In this document: positions 40,204-50,641 of the stretch, piece after piece
How the letters are laid out: each line of letters begins with the position of its first letter
Numbering within the stretch: the first letter of the stretch is position 1
Assembly: GCF_900167055.1 (NCBI RefSeq)
Contig: NZ_FUXP01000014.1
Coordinates: 1 to 64,000 of the forward strand
Reading direction: 5' to 3'
Length of the DNA: 64,000 nt
Origin: Lysobacter spongiicola DSM 21749
Lineage (GTDB): Bacteria > Pseudomonadota > Gammaproteobacteria > Xanthomonadales > Xanthomonadaceae
Notes under the pieces: model-generated
Told to the model about the DNA's origin: nothing
Databases searched by the model: none
Seen by the model: the letters and a program-made list of their open reading frames with translations, nothing else
Program-made: the position numbers and the translations under genes

Positions 40204-41322
40204 ATGACGGACCACCGCCCCACCTACCTGCCTATCCAGGCGCTGCGTGCCGGCGCCGCGTTGCTGGTGGTGCTGTTCCACCTGAGGATCGTTGAGGCAA
40301 GGTTCGGCTCCGGGGAGCCGTTGCTGCCCGGAGCGATGCGCTTCGCCGATGCCGGCGTCGACATCTTCTTTGTGATCTCCGGTTTCGTGATGGCGACGGT
40401 GGCATCTGGCCGCTACCGCTCCGTCCCCAATGCCGGACGGTTCCTGGCGCGTCGTGCGTGGCGGGTGCTCCCGCCGTACTGGATCTACACCTCGCTGGTC
40501 GTGGTACTGATGCTGGTCGCACCCGGCATCGCCAACTCCTCGTACCAGGACCAGAGCATCCTGGCGTCCTACCTGCTCTGGCCACAGCACCAGTTGCCGG
40601 TACTCACGGTGGGCTGGACGCTGATCCACGAGATGTACTTCTATCTCGTGATGGCCGGTGCCCTCGCCTTCCTGCAGGAGCGGCACATGCCCCTCTTCCT
40701 GTTGGCCTGGGCTCTGGCGGTGCTGGTGGCCCATGCCGCTCTCGGGGCGCGGCCACCCTGGCTCGCCTTGGCGTCCAACCCGATGACCCTGGAGTTCATC
40801 GCCGGCGCCTTCGTCGGCCTGTACTGGCGACGGATGCCGGAGCGCACCGCTGGCACCTGTGCCGTACTCGGGGCCGTCGCGCTGGTCGCCGCGATAGTCG
40901 TCCTCGACCGCCGGGTCGACGCCGACGTGCTGCCCCCTAGCCTGCGAACGCTGGTGTTCGGCCCCGCCGCTGCGCTGGTCGTACTCGGGCTGCTCGCGGC
41001 GCGACGCCGTCCCGAGGGCGCGATGGGCCGCTGGCTGACGCTTCTTGGCGACAGCTCGTACTCCCTGTACCTGTCGCACGTGTTCGTGGTGTCCGCCGCT
41101 GGCCGGCTCTGGCAGGTGAGCGGGTTCAACCAGAGCGGATGGCAGCACCTGGTCTTCATCGTGGTGACGGTGATCGCGTGCGTGGCGGCCGGAATTTCGT
41201 CGTGGCGATGGGTGGAGCGACCGTTGCTGGGATTGCCGCGGTCATTGCGGCAGTGGCCGCTTCCTGCCCGCATGGCCCCAACCAAACCCGGCGACGAACA
41301 CGCTAACGGCGCGATTCCGTGA
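40204..41322 (+). CDS. Membrane acyltransferase, acyltransferase_3 (OafA/YrhL) family
   Basis: A 372-residue protein with about 10 hydrophobic segments. The family start [21 protein letters not shown] (about 10-30) carries the conserved His of the RxxA...FH motif. Then come [13 protein letters not shown] (about 50) and [13 protein letters not shown] with the R-x-x-R-x-x-P pattern (about 82-98). These enzymes add acyl groups to sugars of O-antigens, glucans or antibiotics in the inner membrane. The substrate is unknown. It is divergent from prpB and overlaps the convergent glycosyltransferase gene by 20 bases. Confidence 0.88.
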   Translation: MTDHRPTYLPIQALRAGAALLVVLFHLRIVEARFGSGEPLLPGAMRFADAGVDIFFVISGFVMATVASGRYRSVPNAGRFLARRAWRVLPPYWIYTSLVVVLMLVAPGIANSSYQDQSILASYLLWPQHQLPVLTVGWTLIHEMYFYLVMAGALAFLQERHMPLFLLAWALAVLVAHAALGARPPWLALASNPMTLEFIAGAFVGLYWRRMPERTAGTCAVLGAVALVAAIVVLDRRVDADVLPPSLRTLVFGPAAALVVLGLLAARRRPEGAMGRWLTLLGDSSYSLYLSHVFVVSAAGRLWQVSGFNQSGWQHLVFIVVTVIACVAAGISSWRWVERPLLGLPRSLRQWPLPARMAPTKPGDEHANGAIP

Positions 41323-43000
41323 CCAGATAGAGATCAACGTACTGCGGTTCATGGTGGCGCAGTTCGCCTGCTCCACATTGGGAGGCAGCCGACACGTTCG
41401 TTCGCTGCGAGGCAATCGAACGCGGCATCCACGTCTGTTCGATTGAAGATCCCAATTTAGCCGGGCAGTAGCGCCCCACCTGTTCTACTGAGAGCTTTCC
41501 TTCCCTCTTCATTTGGAGCAGATTCCTGCTCCAGTCCTTCCGCTTGGGCTCATCAAGGAAAGGACCGTGACCCAACACCAGATAGGGAGGTATCAGATCC
41601 CTGGCTTCGGGCTGGAAAAACCTACCCTTGCGATCAGCCCCCTCCGCCAGCGCACCGGAGAGGCGTTCCTCGCCACCGGGCAGGACCGGCACCAACAAGG
41701 CGCGACAACGGCCAAGATCGGCGTTCCAGCCACTTGCCACGTCATACAGGGGAACACCCGGAAATCGCCGGGCGGCGTCACGGCGGGCGAGGAGGAAGGC
41801 TTCCTTCGCGCCGGCGGCATAGATCAGCCCACGGTCTGCCCACATTGAGTAGGGAGCGCTCAACAACCAGACTGAAAGCACGGCTGCGGCAATCGGCCCC
41901 ACCCACCGGAAACGGGCTGCCCCGGCGAAAGCGATGTGTCGCACCAGGTCCGCGGCGAGAATGGCGGCCGGGATGATGGCCGGTGCGTAATAGCGCTCCT
42001 GCATGACCGCTGGCCGGTACTCGGTCAGCGAGACGGACCCGAGGGTGAAAGCCAGCAGCGGCCACGACCAGCCAAACACCACGACCAGCCAGCCCAGCGC
42101 GCCCGTATGCGGCAGGCGGCCCGAATGCCAAGCCCGGGCCAGGTGCAGCGAGGACAAGCCTGCAAGCAGGAACAAGCCTTTGGTGACCGGACTGAGGATC
42201 GCGCGAAGGGTGCCGAGGCGGGCGATCGGGTCCAGCCCCTGTGCCTGCGTGTAGGCCTGCATGTCGTGGGGCGTAGACAGGCTCAGGAGACTGGAATACC
42301 AGTGGCCTGCCGTCAGCCGGAAGACCGCCGCCTCGACCACCAACACAGCGGCGAACCCCAAAAGAAGCGCCGTGATGACCGGGAGGATCCGGGAAGCACC
42401 CCGCCGCCACGACGCCAGCGCTATTACCACGACCGGCACCACCAGCAGAACCAGCCCGCTCTCCTTTATGGTCAACGAGGTCGCCATGGCGCCACCAACC
42501 CCCGCCGCCAGAAGAAGCTCCCTGCGCCACCCTGCCCCCACCTCCACGGCCTCCAGCCAGAGGACGAGTAGCAGCAATGCCAGCACGATGAAGAATGTTC
42601 CGGCAATATCCGGGAGCATCGCCCCCGCATACAGGAACAGCACTGGCTGCGCCGCGGCCAGCAGCATCGCCAGCGCCGCGCCGGCGCGCGGCAAGAGGCG
42701 CCTGGCGAGGAGATAGCCGGAACAGCCGGTACCCACGAAGAACAACAGATACGGGGCCGCCAACAGGTCGGCTTTCCAGCCGAAGGCGTGGAAGAGCGCC
42801 GCCGGCAGCAGGAACATCACCCTTCTTTCGGCAAGTGACGCCGTCGAGATCGGTTCGCCCACAGCGAGTCGGATCGCCCCGAGCATGTATCGGGTGTCGT
42901 CACTGCAGTAGAGGCCGGTGAAGTAGTAACCACCGACCAGCAAGAACACCATTCCAACGGCAGCCAGAAGCCAACCGTCCTGCACGAAACGCTTTGACAT
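41303..43000 (-). CDS. GT39-like multi-spanning membrane glycosyltransferase
   Basis: A 565-residue protein with a long N-terminal membrane region of about 10 segments (about 8-400). The early loop YYFTGLYCSDDTRYMLGAIRLA has the DD motif near the membrane, as in ArnT/PMT-type GT-C enzymes. The C-terminal soluble part (about 400-565) is Cys- and Arg-containing. GT-C enzymes use polyprenyl-phosphate sugars. Substrate and acceptor are unknown, and the match rests on topology and the DD motif. Two ATGs (43000 and 43006) are possible. It overlaps the convergent acyltransferase end; the pair may modify an envelope glycan. Confidence 0.72.
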   Translation of the reverse strand: MSKRFVQDGWLLAAVGMVFLLVGGYYFTGLYCSDDTRYMLGAIRLAVGEPISTASLAERRVMFLLPAALFHAFGWKADLLAAPYLLFFVGTGCSGYLLARRLLPRAGAALAMLLAAAQPVLFLYAGAMLPDIAGTFFIVLALLLLVLWLEAVEVGAGWRRELLLAAGVGGAMATSLTIKESGLVLLVVPVVVIALASWRRGASRILPVITALLLGFAAVLVVEAAVFRLTAGHWYSSLLSLSTPHDMQAYTQAQGLDPIARLGTLRAILSPVTKGLFLLAGLSSLHLARAWHSGRLPHTGALGWLVVVFGWSWPLLAFTLGSVSLTEYRPAVMQERYYAPAIIPAAILAADLVRHIAFAGAARFRWVGPIAAAVLSVWLLSAPYSMWADRGLIYAAGAKEAFLLARRDAARRFPGVPLYDVASGWNADLGRCRALLVPVLPGGEERLSGALAEGADRKGRFFQPEARDLIPPYLVLGHGPFLDEPKRKDWSRNLLQMKREGKLSVEQVGRYCPAKLGSSIEQTWMPRSIASQRTNVSAASQCGAGELRHHEPQYVDLYLVTESRR

Positions 43001-43075
43001 CGCCATCCCTGACAAAGAAGCCGCGCGCGCGACCTGACCCGGCGGTGCCGCGATGGGCACCGCCCGCTCTACGGC

Positions 43076-44062
43076 TCAGCCCAGCAGGTGGGCCACGCCG
43101 GCGCGCTCTTCCTCGAGCTCGGCCAGGGTCTTGTCCATCGCCTTGCGGCTGAACTCGTCGATCTCCAAGCCTTGCACGCGGGTGTACTCGCCGTTCTCGG
43201 TGGTGACCGGCACACCGTAGATGATGCCTTCGGGAATGCCATAGCTGCCGTCAGACGGCACGCCCATGGTCACCCACTCGCCGTTGCTGCCCAGCACCCA
43301 GTCGCGGATGTGGTCGATCGCGGCGTTGGCAGCGGAAGCCGCCGAGGACAGACCCCGGGCTTCGATGATGGCCGCACCGCGCTTGCCAACCTTCGGGATG
43401 AACTCGTTGGCGTTCCAGTCGGCGTCGTTGACCTTGTCCTTCAGGGACTGTCCGTCCACGGTGGCGAAGCGGAAGTCCGGATACATGGTCGGGCTGTGGT
43501 TGCCCCACACCACCAGCTTCTTGATATCGCCGACCTTGACGTCCGCCTTGTTGGCCAGCTGGCTCAGCGCACGGTTGTGGTCCAGGCGCAGCATCGCGGT
43601 GAAGTTCTTCGCCGGCAGGTCAGGGGCGGACTTCATCGCGATGTAGGCATTGGTGTTGGCCGGGTTGCCGACCACCAGCACCTTGACGTCGCGGCTGGCG
43701 ACCTTATTCAGCGCCGCGCCCTGCGCGGTGAAGATCTTCGCGTTCTCAAGCAGCAGGTCCTTGCGCTCCATGCCCGGGCCACGCGGACGGGCGCCCACCA
43801 GCAGGGCGATGTCCGCGTCCTTGAACGCCACTTCGGCATCGTCGGTGCCGACCATGCCGGCCAGCAACGGGAATGCGCAATCCTCCAGCTCCATCATCAC
43901 GCCCTTGAGCGCGGCCTGGGCCTTCTCCATCGGCAACTCGAGCATCTGCAGGATGACCGGCTGGTCCTTGCCGAGCATTTCGCCCGAAGCGATGCGGAAC
44001 AGCAGGGAGTAGCCGATCTGGCCGGCAGCGCCGGTGACGGCAACGCGGACTGGGGTCTTCAT
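43076..44062 (-). CDS. mdh: Malate dehydrogenase
   Basis: A 328-residue NAD-dependent malate dehydrogenase of the cytosolic-like type (about 325 residues). The nucleotide fold is [23 protein letters not shown] (about 5-27). Substrate arginines lie in [16 protein letters not shown] (about 90-105), NPANTNAY is at about 130, and [11 protein letters not shown] and [13 protein letters not shown] (about 180-190, catalytic His) follow. It interconverts malate and oxaloacetate in the TCA cycle, also supplying oxaloacetate for PrpC. The start at 44062 has a GGAGG upstream. Confidence 0.96.
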   Translation of the reverse strand: MKTPVRVAVTGAAGQIGYSLLFRIASGEMLGKDQPVILQMLELPMEKAQAALKGVMMELEDCAFPLLAGMVGTDDAEVAFKDADIALLVGARPRGPGMERKDLLLENAKIFTAQGAALNKVASRDVKVLVVGNPANTNAYIAMKSAPDLPAKNFTAMLRLDHNRALSQLANKADVKVGDIKKLVVWGNHSPTMYPDFRFATVDGQSLKDKVNDADWNANEFIPKVGKRGAAIIEARGLSSAASAANAAIDHIRDWVLGSNGEWVTMGVPSDGSYGIPEGIIYGVPVTTENGEYTRVQGLEIDEFSRKAMDKTLAELEEERAGVAHLLG

Positions 44063-44131
44063 GGGGGAGCCTCCGGGCTTTTCGATGGAGCTGTCCACGG
44101 CGAGCGCCATGGACGGCTGTTTCAGTAGGGA

Positions 44132-45337
44132 TCAGACCAGTTCGGCAAAGAACTCGCGGAACCGGTCCATGCCTGGCGCCAGTTGCGGCGTCGGGCAGGT
44201 GTAGCTGATGCGCAGTGCGCGCGGCTCGCCGAATGCCGAGCCGGGTACGCAGGCGACACCCTTCGTCTCGAGCAATGCACTGCAGAAATCGACGTCGTTA
44301 TCGATCTTCAGCCCGCTGGGGCCATGGGTCTTGCCGAAAGCCGAGCTGATGTCGGGGAACACGTAGAACGCACCCTGCGGACGGGGGCAGACGATGCCGG
44401 GGATCGAATCCATCACCTCCATCACCTGGTCGCGCTTGGCCTGGAACTCTGCGCATTTCGCGTCGGGTACGTCCTGCGGGCCCGACAGCGCCGCGACCGC
44501 GGCGGCGTTCACCACCTCCGGCAGGCTGGTGATGTGGTTGGAATTCATCGTCACCACGGCCTGGGCGACCACTTCCGGACCGGCCAGGAAACCCACCCGC
44601 CAGCCGGGCATGCCATAGGTCTTGGACAGGGAGTCGACAAAGATCACCCGGTCCTTCAGTTCCGGACGGGCATGCAGGAAGTTGTGGTAGCCGACGTCGT
44701 CGAACACCATCCGGTTGTAGATGTCGTCGGTGATGATCCAGGTATCGGGGTGCCTGGCGATGACATCCGCCAGCGCAGCGATCTCCTGCTTGTCGTAGAC
44801 CATGCCCGTCGGGTTGGACGGGTTGTTGAACAGGAACACCCGTGGCTTTTTCGCCAGTGCGGCATCGAGCTGCACGGGGGTGAGCTTGTAGTCCTGCTCC
44901 GGTGGGCACGGCAGCAGCTCGACCCGCGCATTGACGATCTCCGCGATGTCCAGGTAGCTGGTCCAGTACGGTGTCGGGAAGGCGATGACGTCGCCCTCGT
45001 CGAGCAGTGCCTCGGCCAGGTTGTAGAGCACGTGCTTGGCGCCGACCCCGGTCGAGAGGTTCGCACGCGTATAGCCGGTCAGGCCGATCTTTTCGATGTG
45101 CTGGAGGAAGGCATCCAGCATCGGTTCGGCACCGCGGTTGCTGCCGTACTGTCCGCTGTCATCGGCCAGCGACCGGCGCGCGGCCTCGTAGACGTGCTCG
45201 CCCGGAAGGAAGTTGGGCACGCCGATCGAGAAGCTGATGATGTCGCGGCCTTCGGACTTCAGGCGCTTGGCCTTCTCGGCAATCTGCATGATCGCGCTGG
45301 GCTTGGCGCGACCGATGCGCCGGGCGAGCTGGGGCAT
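44132..45337 (-). CDS. Class I aminotransferase (aspartate-aminotransferase type)
   Basis: A 401-residue fold-type I PLP enzyme. It begins MPQLARRIGRAKPSAIMQIAEKA, with the family core ISFSIGVPNFLPGEHV (about 32), GQYGSNRGAEPMLDAF (about 62), FNNPSNPTGMVYDKQE (about 170), TDDIYNRMVF (about 202) and the PLP lysine in SLSKTYGMPGWRVGF (about 235). It resembles aspartate/prephenate aminotransferases of the 1-gamma subgroup. The amino donor cannot be fixed by sight. The start at 45337 gives the normal N-terminus; the in-frame upstream ATG at 45418 would add 27 unusual residues. Confidence 0.9.
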   Translation of the reverse strand: MPQLARRIGRAKPSAIMQIAEKAKRLKSEGRDIISFSIGVPNFLPGEHVYEAARRSLADDSGQYGSNRGAEPMLDAFLQHIEKIGLTGYTRANLSTGVGAKHVLYNLAEALLDEGDVIAFPTPYWTSYLDIAEIVNARVELLPCPPEQDYKLTPVQLDAALAKKPRVFLFNNPSNPTGMVYDKQEIAALADVIARHPDTWIITDDIYNRMVFDDVGYHNFLHARPELKDRVIFVDSLSKTYGMPGWRVGFLAGPEVVAQAVVTMNSNHITSLPEVVNAAAVAALSGPQDVPDAKCAEFQAKRDQVMEVMDSIPGIVCPRPQGAFYVFPDISSAFGKTHGPSGLKIDNDVDFCSALLETKGVACVPGSAFGEPRALRISYTCPTPQLAPGMDRFREFFAELV

Positions 45338-45452
45338 CGTGGTGACCTCGGTGGAGATGCATTGGGGACAGCCGGGACGCCATGCGACCCGGCCGGATGG
45401 TTCGGAAAATAGTACCACGTGAAACTAATTCGGCCGCGGCTCCGCGGCCCTC

Positions 45453-45529
45453 TGTAGGAGCGGCTTCAGCCGCGATCGGCAAGCGTCACGCGGAACCAGC
45501 CAAGGATCGCGGCTGAAGCCGCTCCTACA
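45453..45529. repeat. REP element, class A, full inverted pair
   Basis: The TGTAGGAGCGGCTTCAGCCG arm and its inverse are separated by about 30 bases. It ends 15 bases from the end of ppiB and lies between ppiB and the aminotransferase gene, both on the minus strand. It is 35 kb from the other class A copies. Confidence 0.92.
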
Positions 45530-45544
45530 GGAACGCGGGGGGTA

Positions 45545-46045
45545 CTACGCCTTGGCGTCGAGGGTCTTGTTCCAGTCGGCGACCCGGTCGGCCCTGGCCG
45601 CAAGGGCAGCGTCGACATCGCCTTCCAGCTTGACCGACTTGATCTTGTCGCCCTGCTTGATGCTGTCGACCACGTCCATGCCCTCGGTCACCTTGCCGAA
45701 CACCGTGTGCTTGCCGTCCAGCCACGGGCACGGGACGTGGGTGATGAAGAACTGGCTGCCATTGGTGCCGGGGCCGGCATTAGCCATCGAGAGCACGCCA
45801 CGCTCGTGGCTGAGGCCGTTGCCGGTCTCGTCCTCGAAACGGTAGCCGGGGCCGCCGGTGCCGCTGCCCTGCGGGCACCCGCCCTGGACCATGAAGTCAT
45901 TGATCACGCGGTGGAAGTTCAGGCCGTCATAGAAGCCGCGCCGGGCGAGGTTGGCGAAATTGGCGACGGTCAGCGGCGCCTTTTCAGGCTCGAGCTGTAC
46001 TTGGATCGGGCCGCGCTCGGTATCGAAGGTGGCGGTCAGGCTCAT
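45545..46045 (-). CDS. ppiB: Cytoplasmic cyclophilin-type peptidyl-prolyl isomerase
   Basis: A 166-residue cyclophilin with no signal peptide, so cytoplasmic. The core is [27 protein letters not shown] (about 30-56), [27 protein letters not shown] (about 86-103), the [13 protein letters not shown] loop, and GMDVVDSI. These residues form the active site of PpiB proteins. It catalyses cis-trans isomerisation of proline peptide bonds during folding. The C-terminus (NKTLDAKA) is a little longer than the 164-residue norm. Confidence 0.94.
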   Translation of the reverse strand: MSLTATFDTERGPIQVQLEPEKAPLTVANFANLARRGFYDGLNFHRVINDFMVQGGCPQGSGTGGPGYRFEDETGNGLSHERGVLSMANAGPGTNGSQFFITHVPCPWLDGKHTVFGKVTEGMDVVDSIKQGDKIKSVKLEGDVDAALAARADRVADWNKTLDAKA

Positions 46046-46134
46046 GGGAACTCCAGCTGTGGGGGAAAAATGAACACGTAGCGGCCAATTCTATCCCAAG
46101 CCTCGTGCGTCGCCGCTCGCCCCCACTCTGCCTA

Positions 46135-46140
46135 TATACT
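46135..46140 (+). promoter_or_regulatory. -10 box (TATACT) of typA
   Basis: CCTATATACTGG lies 46 bases before the typA ATG in an otherwise GC-rich gap. A -35 is not obvious. Confidence 0.45.
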
Positions 46141-46185
46141 GGTCGACTTCATTTCAGAAAAGCGGCGCCCTCGGCGCCTTTCCCC

Positions 46186-48015
46186 ATGTCCATCGAACGC
46201 CTGCGCAATATCGCCATCGTCGCCCACGTCGACCACGGCAAGACCACCCTCGTCGATTGCCTGCTCAAGCAATCCGGAACGTTCAGCGAACGCACGGTCA
46301 CGACCGAGCGGATGATGGACAGCAACGATCAGGAAAAGGAGCGTGGCATCACGATCCTGTCCAAGAACACCGCCATCAACTGGAATGGCAACCGCATCAA
46401 CATCGTCGATACCCCGGGACACGCCGACTTCGGTGGCGAGGTCGAGCGGGTGCTGTCGATGGTGGACTCGGTGCTGATCCTGGTCGATGCAATGGATGGG
46501 CCGATGCCGCAGACGCGCTTCGTGACCCAGAAGGCGTTCGCGATGGGCTTCAACCCGATCGTGGTCGTCAACAAGATCGATCGCCCCGGCGCACGGCCGG
46601 ACTGGGTGATCGACCAGGTCTTCGACCTGTTCGACAAGCTCGGTGCGACCAACGAGCAGCTCGACTTCCCGATCGTCTACGCCTCGGCGCTGCACGGCTA
46701 CGCGAGCCTGGACGACAGCGCACGCGACGGCGACATGACCCCGCTCTACGAGGCGATCATGAAGCACGTGCCGCCGCCGACGGTGGACCCCGAGGGCCCG
46801 TTCCAGATGCGCATCAGCCAGCTGGACTACAACAACTTCGTCGGCCTGATTGGCATCGGCCGCATCCAGCGCGGCACGGTGCGCACCAACATGCCGGTGA
46901 GCGTGGTGGACCGGCACGGCAAGAAGCGCCAGGCCAAGGTGATGCAGGTGCTGGGGTTCATGGGCCTGGAGCGCGTGGAAGTCGAAGAGGGCAAGGCCGG
47001 CGACATCCTCGCTCTGTCAGGCATCGCCGACCTGTCGATCTCCGACACCGTCTGCGCGCTCGACACGCCCGAAGCGCTGCCCGCCCTGACGGTGGACGAG
47101 CCCACCATCAGCATGACGTTCCAGGTGAACAACTCGCCGTTCGCGGGGAACAAGGACCGTAGTGGCGGCAAGTTCATCACCAGCCGCCAGATCCGCGAGC
47201 GACTGGAGCGCGAAACGCTGCACAACGTCGCACTGAAGGTCGAGGAAGGTTCGGACCCGGACAAGTTCCTGGTCTCCGGCCGCGGCGAGCTGCACCTGTC
47301 GGTGCTGATCGAAACGATGCGCCGCGAGGGCTACGAGCTCGCCGTGTCGCGCCCGGAAGTGATCATCAAGGAAATCGACGGCCAGCTGATGGAGCCGATC
47401 GAGCAACTGGTGGTCGATGTCGAGGAAGTGCACCAGGGCGGTGTGATGGAGAAGCTTGGCATCCGCAAGGGCCAGCTGAAGAACATGGAGTCCGACGGCA
47501 AGGGACGCGTGCGGCTGGATTACATGATCCCGGCGCGCGGCCTGATCGGTTTCCAGAACGAGTTCAAGACGCTGACCCAGGGCAGCGGCCTGCTGTTCCA
47601 CGTCTTCGACCATTACGGCCCGAAGGAACAGGGCACCATCGCCAAGCGCATCAACGGCGTGATGATCTCCAACGCCGCCGGCACCACCCCCGCCTACTCG
47701 CTGGGGCCGCTGGAGGACCGCGGCAAGCTGTTCGCCGCCGAGGGTGACCATGTCTACGAGGGACAGCTGATCGGCCTCCACTCCAAGGACAACGACCTGA
47801 CGGTCAACGCCATCAAGTCCAAGCCGCTGACCAACATGCGCGCCTCGGGCAAGGACGACGCGATCAAGTTGACCCCGGCCATCAAGCACACGCTTGAGCA
47901 GGCGCTGGATTTCATCGAGGACGATGAGCTGGTTGAGGTCACGCCGAAGGAAATCCGCCTGCGCAAGAAGCACCTCACCGAGACCGACCGGAAGCGCGCG
48001 AGCCGCGGCGGCTGA
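46186..48015 (+). CDS. typA: Ribosome-associated GTPase TypA/BipA
   Basis: A 609-residue translational GTPase involved in 50S assembly and stress and cold adaptation. The G motifs are [12 protein letters not shown] (about 12-23), ERGITILS (about 52), [12 protein letters not shown] (about 73-84) and [10 protein letters not shown] (about 128-137). The later domains contain [31 protein letters not shown] and the TypA-specific C-terminal part ([23 protein letters not shown]). The ATG at 46186 gives the standard [18 protein letters not shown] start; an in-frame upstream ATG adds 27 odd residues. Confidence 0.97.
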   Translation: MSIERLRNIAIVAHVDHGKTTLVDCLLKQSGTFSERTVTTERMMDSNDQEKERGITILSKNTAINWNGNRINIVDTPGHADFGGEVERVLSMVDSVLILVDAMDGPMPQTRFVTQKAFAMGFNPIVVVNKIDRPGARPDWVIDQVFDLFDKLGATNEQLDFPIVYASALHGYASLDDSARDGDMTPLYEAIMKHVPPPTVDPEGPFQMRISQLDYNNFVGLIGIGRIQRGTVRTNMPVSVVDRHGKKRQAKVMQVLGFMGLERVEVEEGKAGDILALSGIADLSISDTVCALDTPEALPALTVDEPTISMTFQVNNSPFAGNKDRSGGKFITSRQIRERLERETLHNVALKVEEGSDPDKFLVSGRGELHLSVLIETMRREGYELAVSRPEVIIKEIDGQLMEPIEQLVVDVEEVHQGGVMEKLGIRKGQLKNMESDGKGRVRLDYMIPARGLIGFQNEFKTLTQGSGLLFHVFDHYGPKEQGTIAKRINGVMISNAAGTTPAYSLGPLEDRGKLFAAEGDHVYEGQLIGLHSKDNDLTVNAIKSKPLTNMRASGKDDAIKLTPAIKHTLEQALDFIEDDELVEVTPKEIRLRKKHLTETDRKRASRGG

Positions 48016-48062
48016 TCAGTTACGTGAACTGGTCGCCCGGCGTTACCGCGCCGGCTGGACAC

Positions 48063-48091
48063 GAAAAAGCCGCCCATCGGGCGGCTTTTTC
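48063..48091 (+). terminator. Bidirectional rho-independent terminator between typA and the DAHP synthase gene
   Basis: GAAAAAGCCGCCC-ATC-GGGCGGCTTTTTC has A and T runs on both sides, so it can end both convergent transcripts. It starts 48 bases after the typA stop and 24 bases from the stop of the minus-strand gene. Confidence 0.9.
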
Positions 48092-48114
48092 ATTGGGAAG
48101 GACCGCGAAAACCT

Positions 48115-49499
48115 TCAGCCGGCGGCGGTCAGGCGAGCCTGCTTGCGCACGATCAGCATCGCCACCTCCAGCGCCTGTTCGTAGTTCAGCCGTGGATCGA
48201 CGGTTGAATGGTAGGCGCGCTCCAGGTCGGTCTCGGTCAGCTCGCGGGCACCGCCGAGGCATTCCGTCACATCCTCGCCGGTCAACTCCAGGTGCACACC
48301 ACCCAACCGGGTCCCGGCCGCCGCATGCAGGTCGAACGCCTGCTCGAGCTCGCTGCCGATGTTGTCGAAGCGACGGGTCTTGAACCCGTTGCCCGTGGCT
48401 TCGGTATTGCCATGCATCGGATCGCACACCCACAGCACCCTGCGCCCATCCCGCCGCACCGCGTCAAGCAGCGGTGGCAGGCACTCGGCAACCTTGGTGG
48501 CCCCCATGCGGTGAATGAAGGTCATCCGTCCCGGCTCGTCCCGGGGATTCAGCACGTCCATGACGCGCAGCAATTGATCGGCCTTCACCGAAGGACCCAC
48601 CTTGATCGCGATCGGGTTCCGGATCCCGCGGAAGTACTCGACGTGGGCACCTTCGACGTCCGCCGTCCGCATCCCGATCCACGGGAAGTGTGTGCTCAGG
48701 TTGAACCAGCCCCAATGGCGCGGCACCTCACGGGTCAGCGACTCCTCGTATGGCAGCAACAGTGCCTCGTGCGAGGTATAGAAGTCGACCCGGTTGAGGT
48801 TGTGCACCTCCTCGCCGGACAAGGTTTCCATGAACCTGACCGCATCGCCGATCGCATCCACCATCCGGCCGTACTCGGCGGCCAGCGAGGAGTGGCCGAC
48901 CCAGCTGAGGTTCCAGTACTCGGGATGGTGCAGGTCGGCGAAGCCGCCATCGATCAGCGCCCTCACGAAGTTCATCGTCATGGCCGAACGCGCATGGCCT
49001 TCACCATCCTGCGCGGATCCGGCCGGCGGGCCTCCGGATCGAAGGACGGTCCATTGACCATGTCCCCGCGATAGCTCGGCAGGGTGACGCCGCCGATGGT
49101 CTCGGTGTCGGCAGAACGCGGCTTTGCATACTGCCCCGCAAAACGACCCACCCGGACCACCGGCTTCCTGAGCCCGTGCACCAGCACAAGGCTCATCTGC
49201 AACAGCACCTTCAGCCGGTTCGAGATGACCTCGGAGGAGCAGGCATCGAAGGTCTCGGCGCAGTCCCCGCCCTGGAGCAGGAAGCACTTGCCTTCCTGTG
49301 CGTCGGCGAGCTTCTGCTTGAGCGCAAGGATCTCCCACGAGGTGACCAGCGGCGGGAGATCCCGCAGCTCCGACAGGACGCCCTCCAACTCCGTCTGGTC
49401 GGGGTAGGTCGGCAACTGCAACGCAGCCCGGCCGCGCCAGGAGGTGGAACTCCAGCCGCTCGGCAGGTTGACGGGTTGCAGGTGGCGATCACTGGACAT
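48115..49499 (-). pseudogene. Class II DAHP synthase (3-deoxy-7-phosphoheptulonate synthase) with one frameshift
   Basis: The 5' part (49499 down to about 48997) reads MSSDRHLQPVNLPSGW, QGGDCAETFDACSSEV, GRFAGQYAKPRS, LPSYRGDMVNGPSF, the class II DAHP synthase N-terminal half. It then stops 8 codons past DPRRMVKAM. The rest continues in the next frame: ARSAMTMNFVRALIDGGFADLHHPEYWNL ... WVCDPMHGNTEATGNGFKTRR to TAAG. Inserting one base near 48995 restores a 461-residue protein of family length, reading VKA-Y-ARSAMTMNF. So either one base is missing in the sequence or the gene is inactive. The enzyme would join PEP and erythrose 4-phosphate in the shikimate route. Confidence 0.88.
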
Positions 49500-49590
49500 T
49501 GGCGCGGGCCGAAGATGTTGCGGAACAGCAAACCATCATCCACGCAGGGAGCGTCGACCGCAACGTCCGGCAGGATTGCTTCAGTCTTTC

Positions 49591-50100
49591 TCAGCTGCGC
49601 CGGAAGCCGGCATAGAGCGCCCAGGCGCCCAGCAGCACGAACCACACCAGGCTCCAGGCGGGCATCGACAGGCCCAGGAAGGCCCAGTCGACGTTCGCGC
49701 ATTCACCCGACCCGGTCATCACCTTGCGCACGACGCCGGAGATCGGCATCGCTTCGAGCATGTAGTCGAGCCCCGGGCCGCAGGCAGGTACTTCGTCGGG
49801 TGGCAGGTTCTGCAGCCGCACGTGGTTGCCGGCAATCGCAATGCCGATCACCGATACCAGGCCGGCCAACACGCCATATCCCCGCCGCACGCCCTTCCCG
49901 GAAGGTCCGTGCAGCGCCCCCAGCAAGAACACGAGGCCCAAGGCGGCAAACGCGACACGCTGGAAGATACACAGGGGGCACGGCAACAGACCGCCGTAGA
50001 ACTGCGTGTAGAGCGCATAGGCGAGGAGACCCGCGCAGGCCAGGAAGCCCAGCAGGAAGAACACCCGGAAGTTGCCGCGCTGGGCTTTGATGGTCGTCAT
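49591..50100 (-). CDS. dsbB: Disulfide bond formation protein DsbB
   Basis: A 169-residue inner-membrane protein with four hydrophobic segments. The redox pair of the first loop is in FYGGLLPCPLCIFQRVAF (about 33-50, Cys-Pro-Leu-Cys); the second pair is one Cys in VPACGPGLDYML (about 105) and one in GSGECANVDWAFLGLSMP (about 130). These are the four Cys that reoxidise DsbA using quinone. The start at 50100 (MTTIKAQRG) is chosen over an upstream in-frame ATG. It lies downstream of the rplQ terminator, on the same strand. Confidence 0.93.
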   Translation of the reverse strand: MTTIKAQRGNFRVFFLLGFLACAGLLAYALYTQFYGGLLPCPLCIFQRVAFAALGLVFLLGALHGPSGKGVRRGYGVLAGLVSVIGIAIAGNHVRLQNLPPDEVPACGPGLDYMLEAMPISGVVRKVMTGSGECANVDWAFLGLSMPAWSLVWFVLLGAWALYAGFRRS

Positions 50101-50148
50101 GGGCCGACACGATACGAGCTTGCGCGCGCCCTGCCTAGCGGCCAACGC

Positions 50149-50174
50149 AAAAACCCCGGCTCGCTGGCCGGGGC
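50149..50174 (-). terminator. Rho-independent terminator after rplQ
   Basis: On the minus strand CCCCGGC-CAGCGA-GCCGGGG is followed by five T, starting about 45 bases after the rplQ stop. It ends the alpha operon and overlaps the region upstream of dsbB. Confidence 0.85.
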
Positions 50175-50220
50175 TTCCACGATCTGTCGCTGACGCGGGA
50201 AAGCTCCCGCGCCGCCGGTC

Positions 50221-50595
50221 TTACTCTGCGGCCGCCTGCGGGCGGTCGACGAGCTCGACGTAGGCCATCGGCGCATTGTCACCCGCGCGGAAACCGCACT
50301 TGAGGATGCGCAGGTAGCCACCCGGGCGCTCGCTGTAACGCGGGCCGAGTTCGACGAACAGCGTACCGACGGCTTCCTTGTCCCGCAGGCGGGAAAAGGC
50401 GAGGCGGCGGTTGGCGACACCGTCCTTCTTGGCCAGGGTGATCAGCGGCTCCGCAACGCGGCGCAGCTCCTTGGCCTTGGGAAGGGTGGTACGGATCGCT
50501 CCGTGCTTGATGAGGGACGCGGCCATGTTGGTGAACATCGCATCGCGATGGGCACTGGTGCGGCTGAATTTGCGTCCGGATTTCTGGTGGCGCAT
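50221..50595 (-). CDS. rplQ: 50S ribosomal protein L17
   Basis: A 124-residue protein starting [23 protein letters not shown], the standard bL17 N-terminus, with the basic block [25 protein letters not shown]. The C-terminus ends [26 protein letters not shown] plus a short Ala-rich tail. It binds 23S rRNA near the exit tunnel. It is the last gene of the alpha operon, 46 bases after rpoA. Confidence 0.97.
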   Translation of the reverse strand: MRHQKSGRKFSRTSAHRDAMFTNMAASLIKHGAIRTTLPKAKELRRVAEPLITLAKKDGVANRRLAFSRLRDKEAVGTLFVELGPRYSERPGGYLRILKCGFRAGDNAPMAYVELVDRPQAAAE

Positions 50596-50641
50596 GGTCT
50601 TGGTTCCTGAATGTCTGTTCTCGACAGCGGCAAGCCGCTGC

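Noticed and set aside
48980-49010. Programmed -1 or +1 frameshift in the DAHP synthase gene
   Set aside because: There is no slippery heptamer or following pseudoknot-like stem, and the family is not known for recoding. A lost base is simpler.
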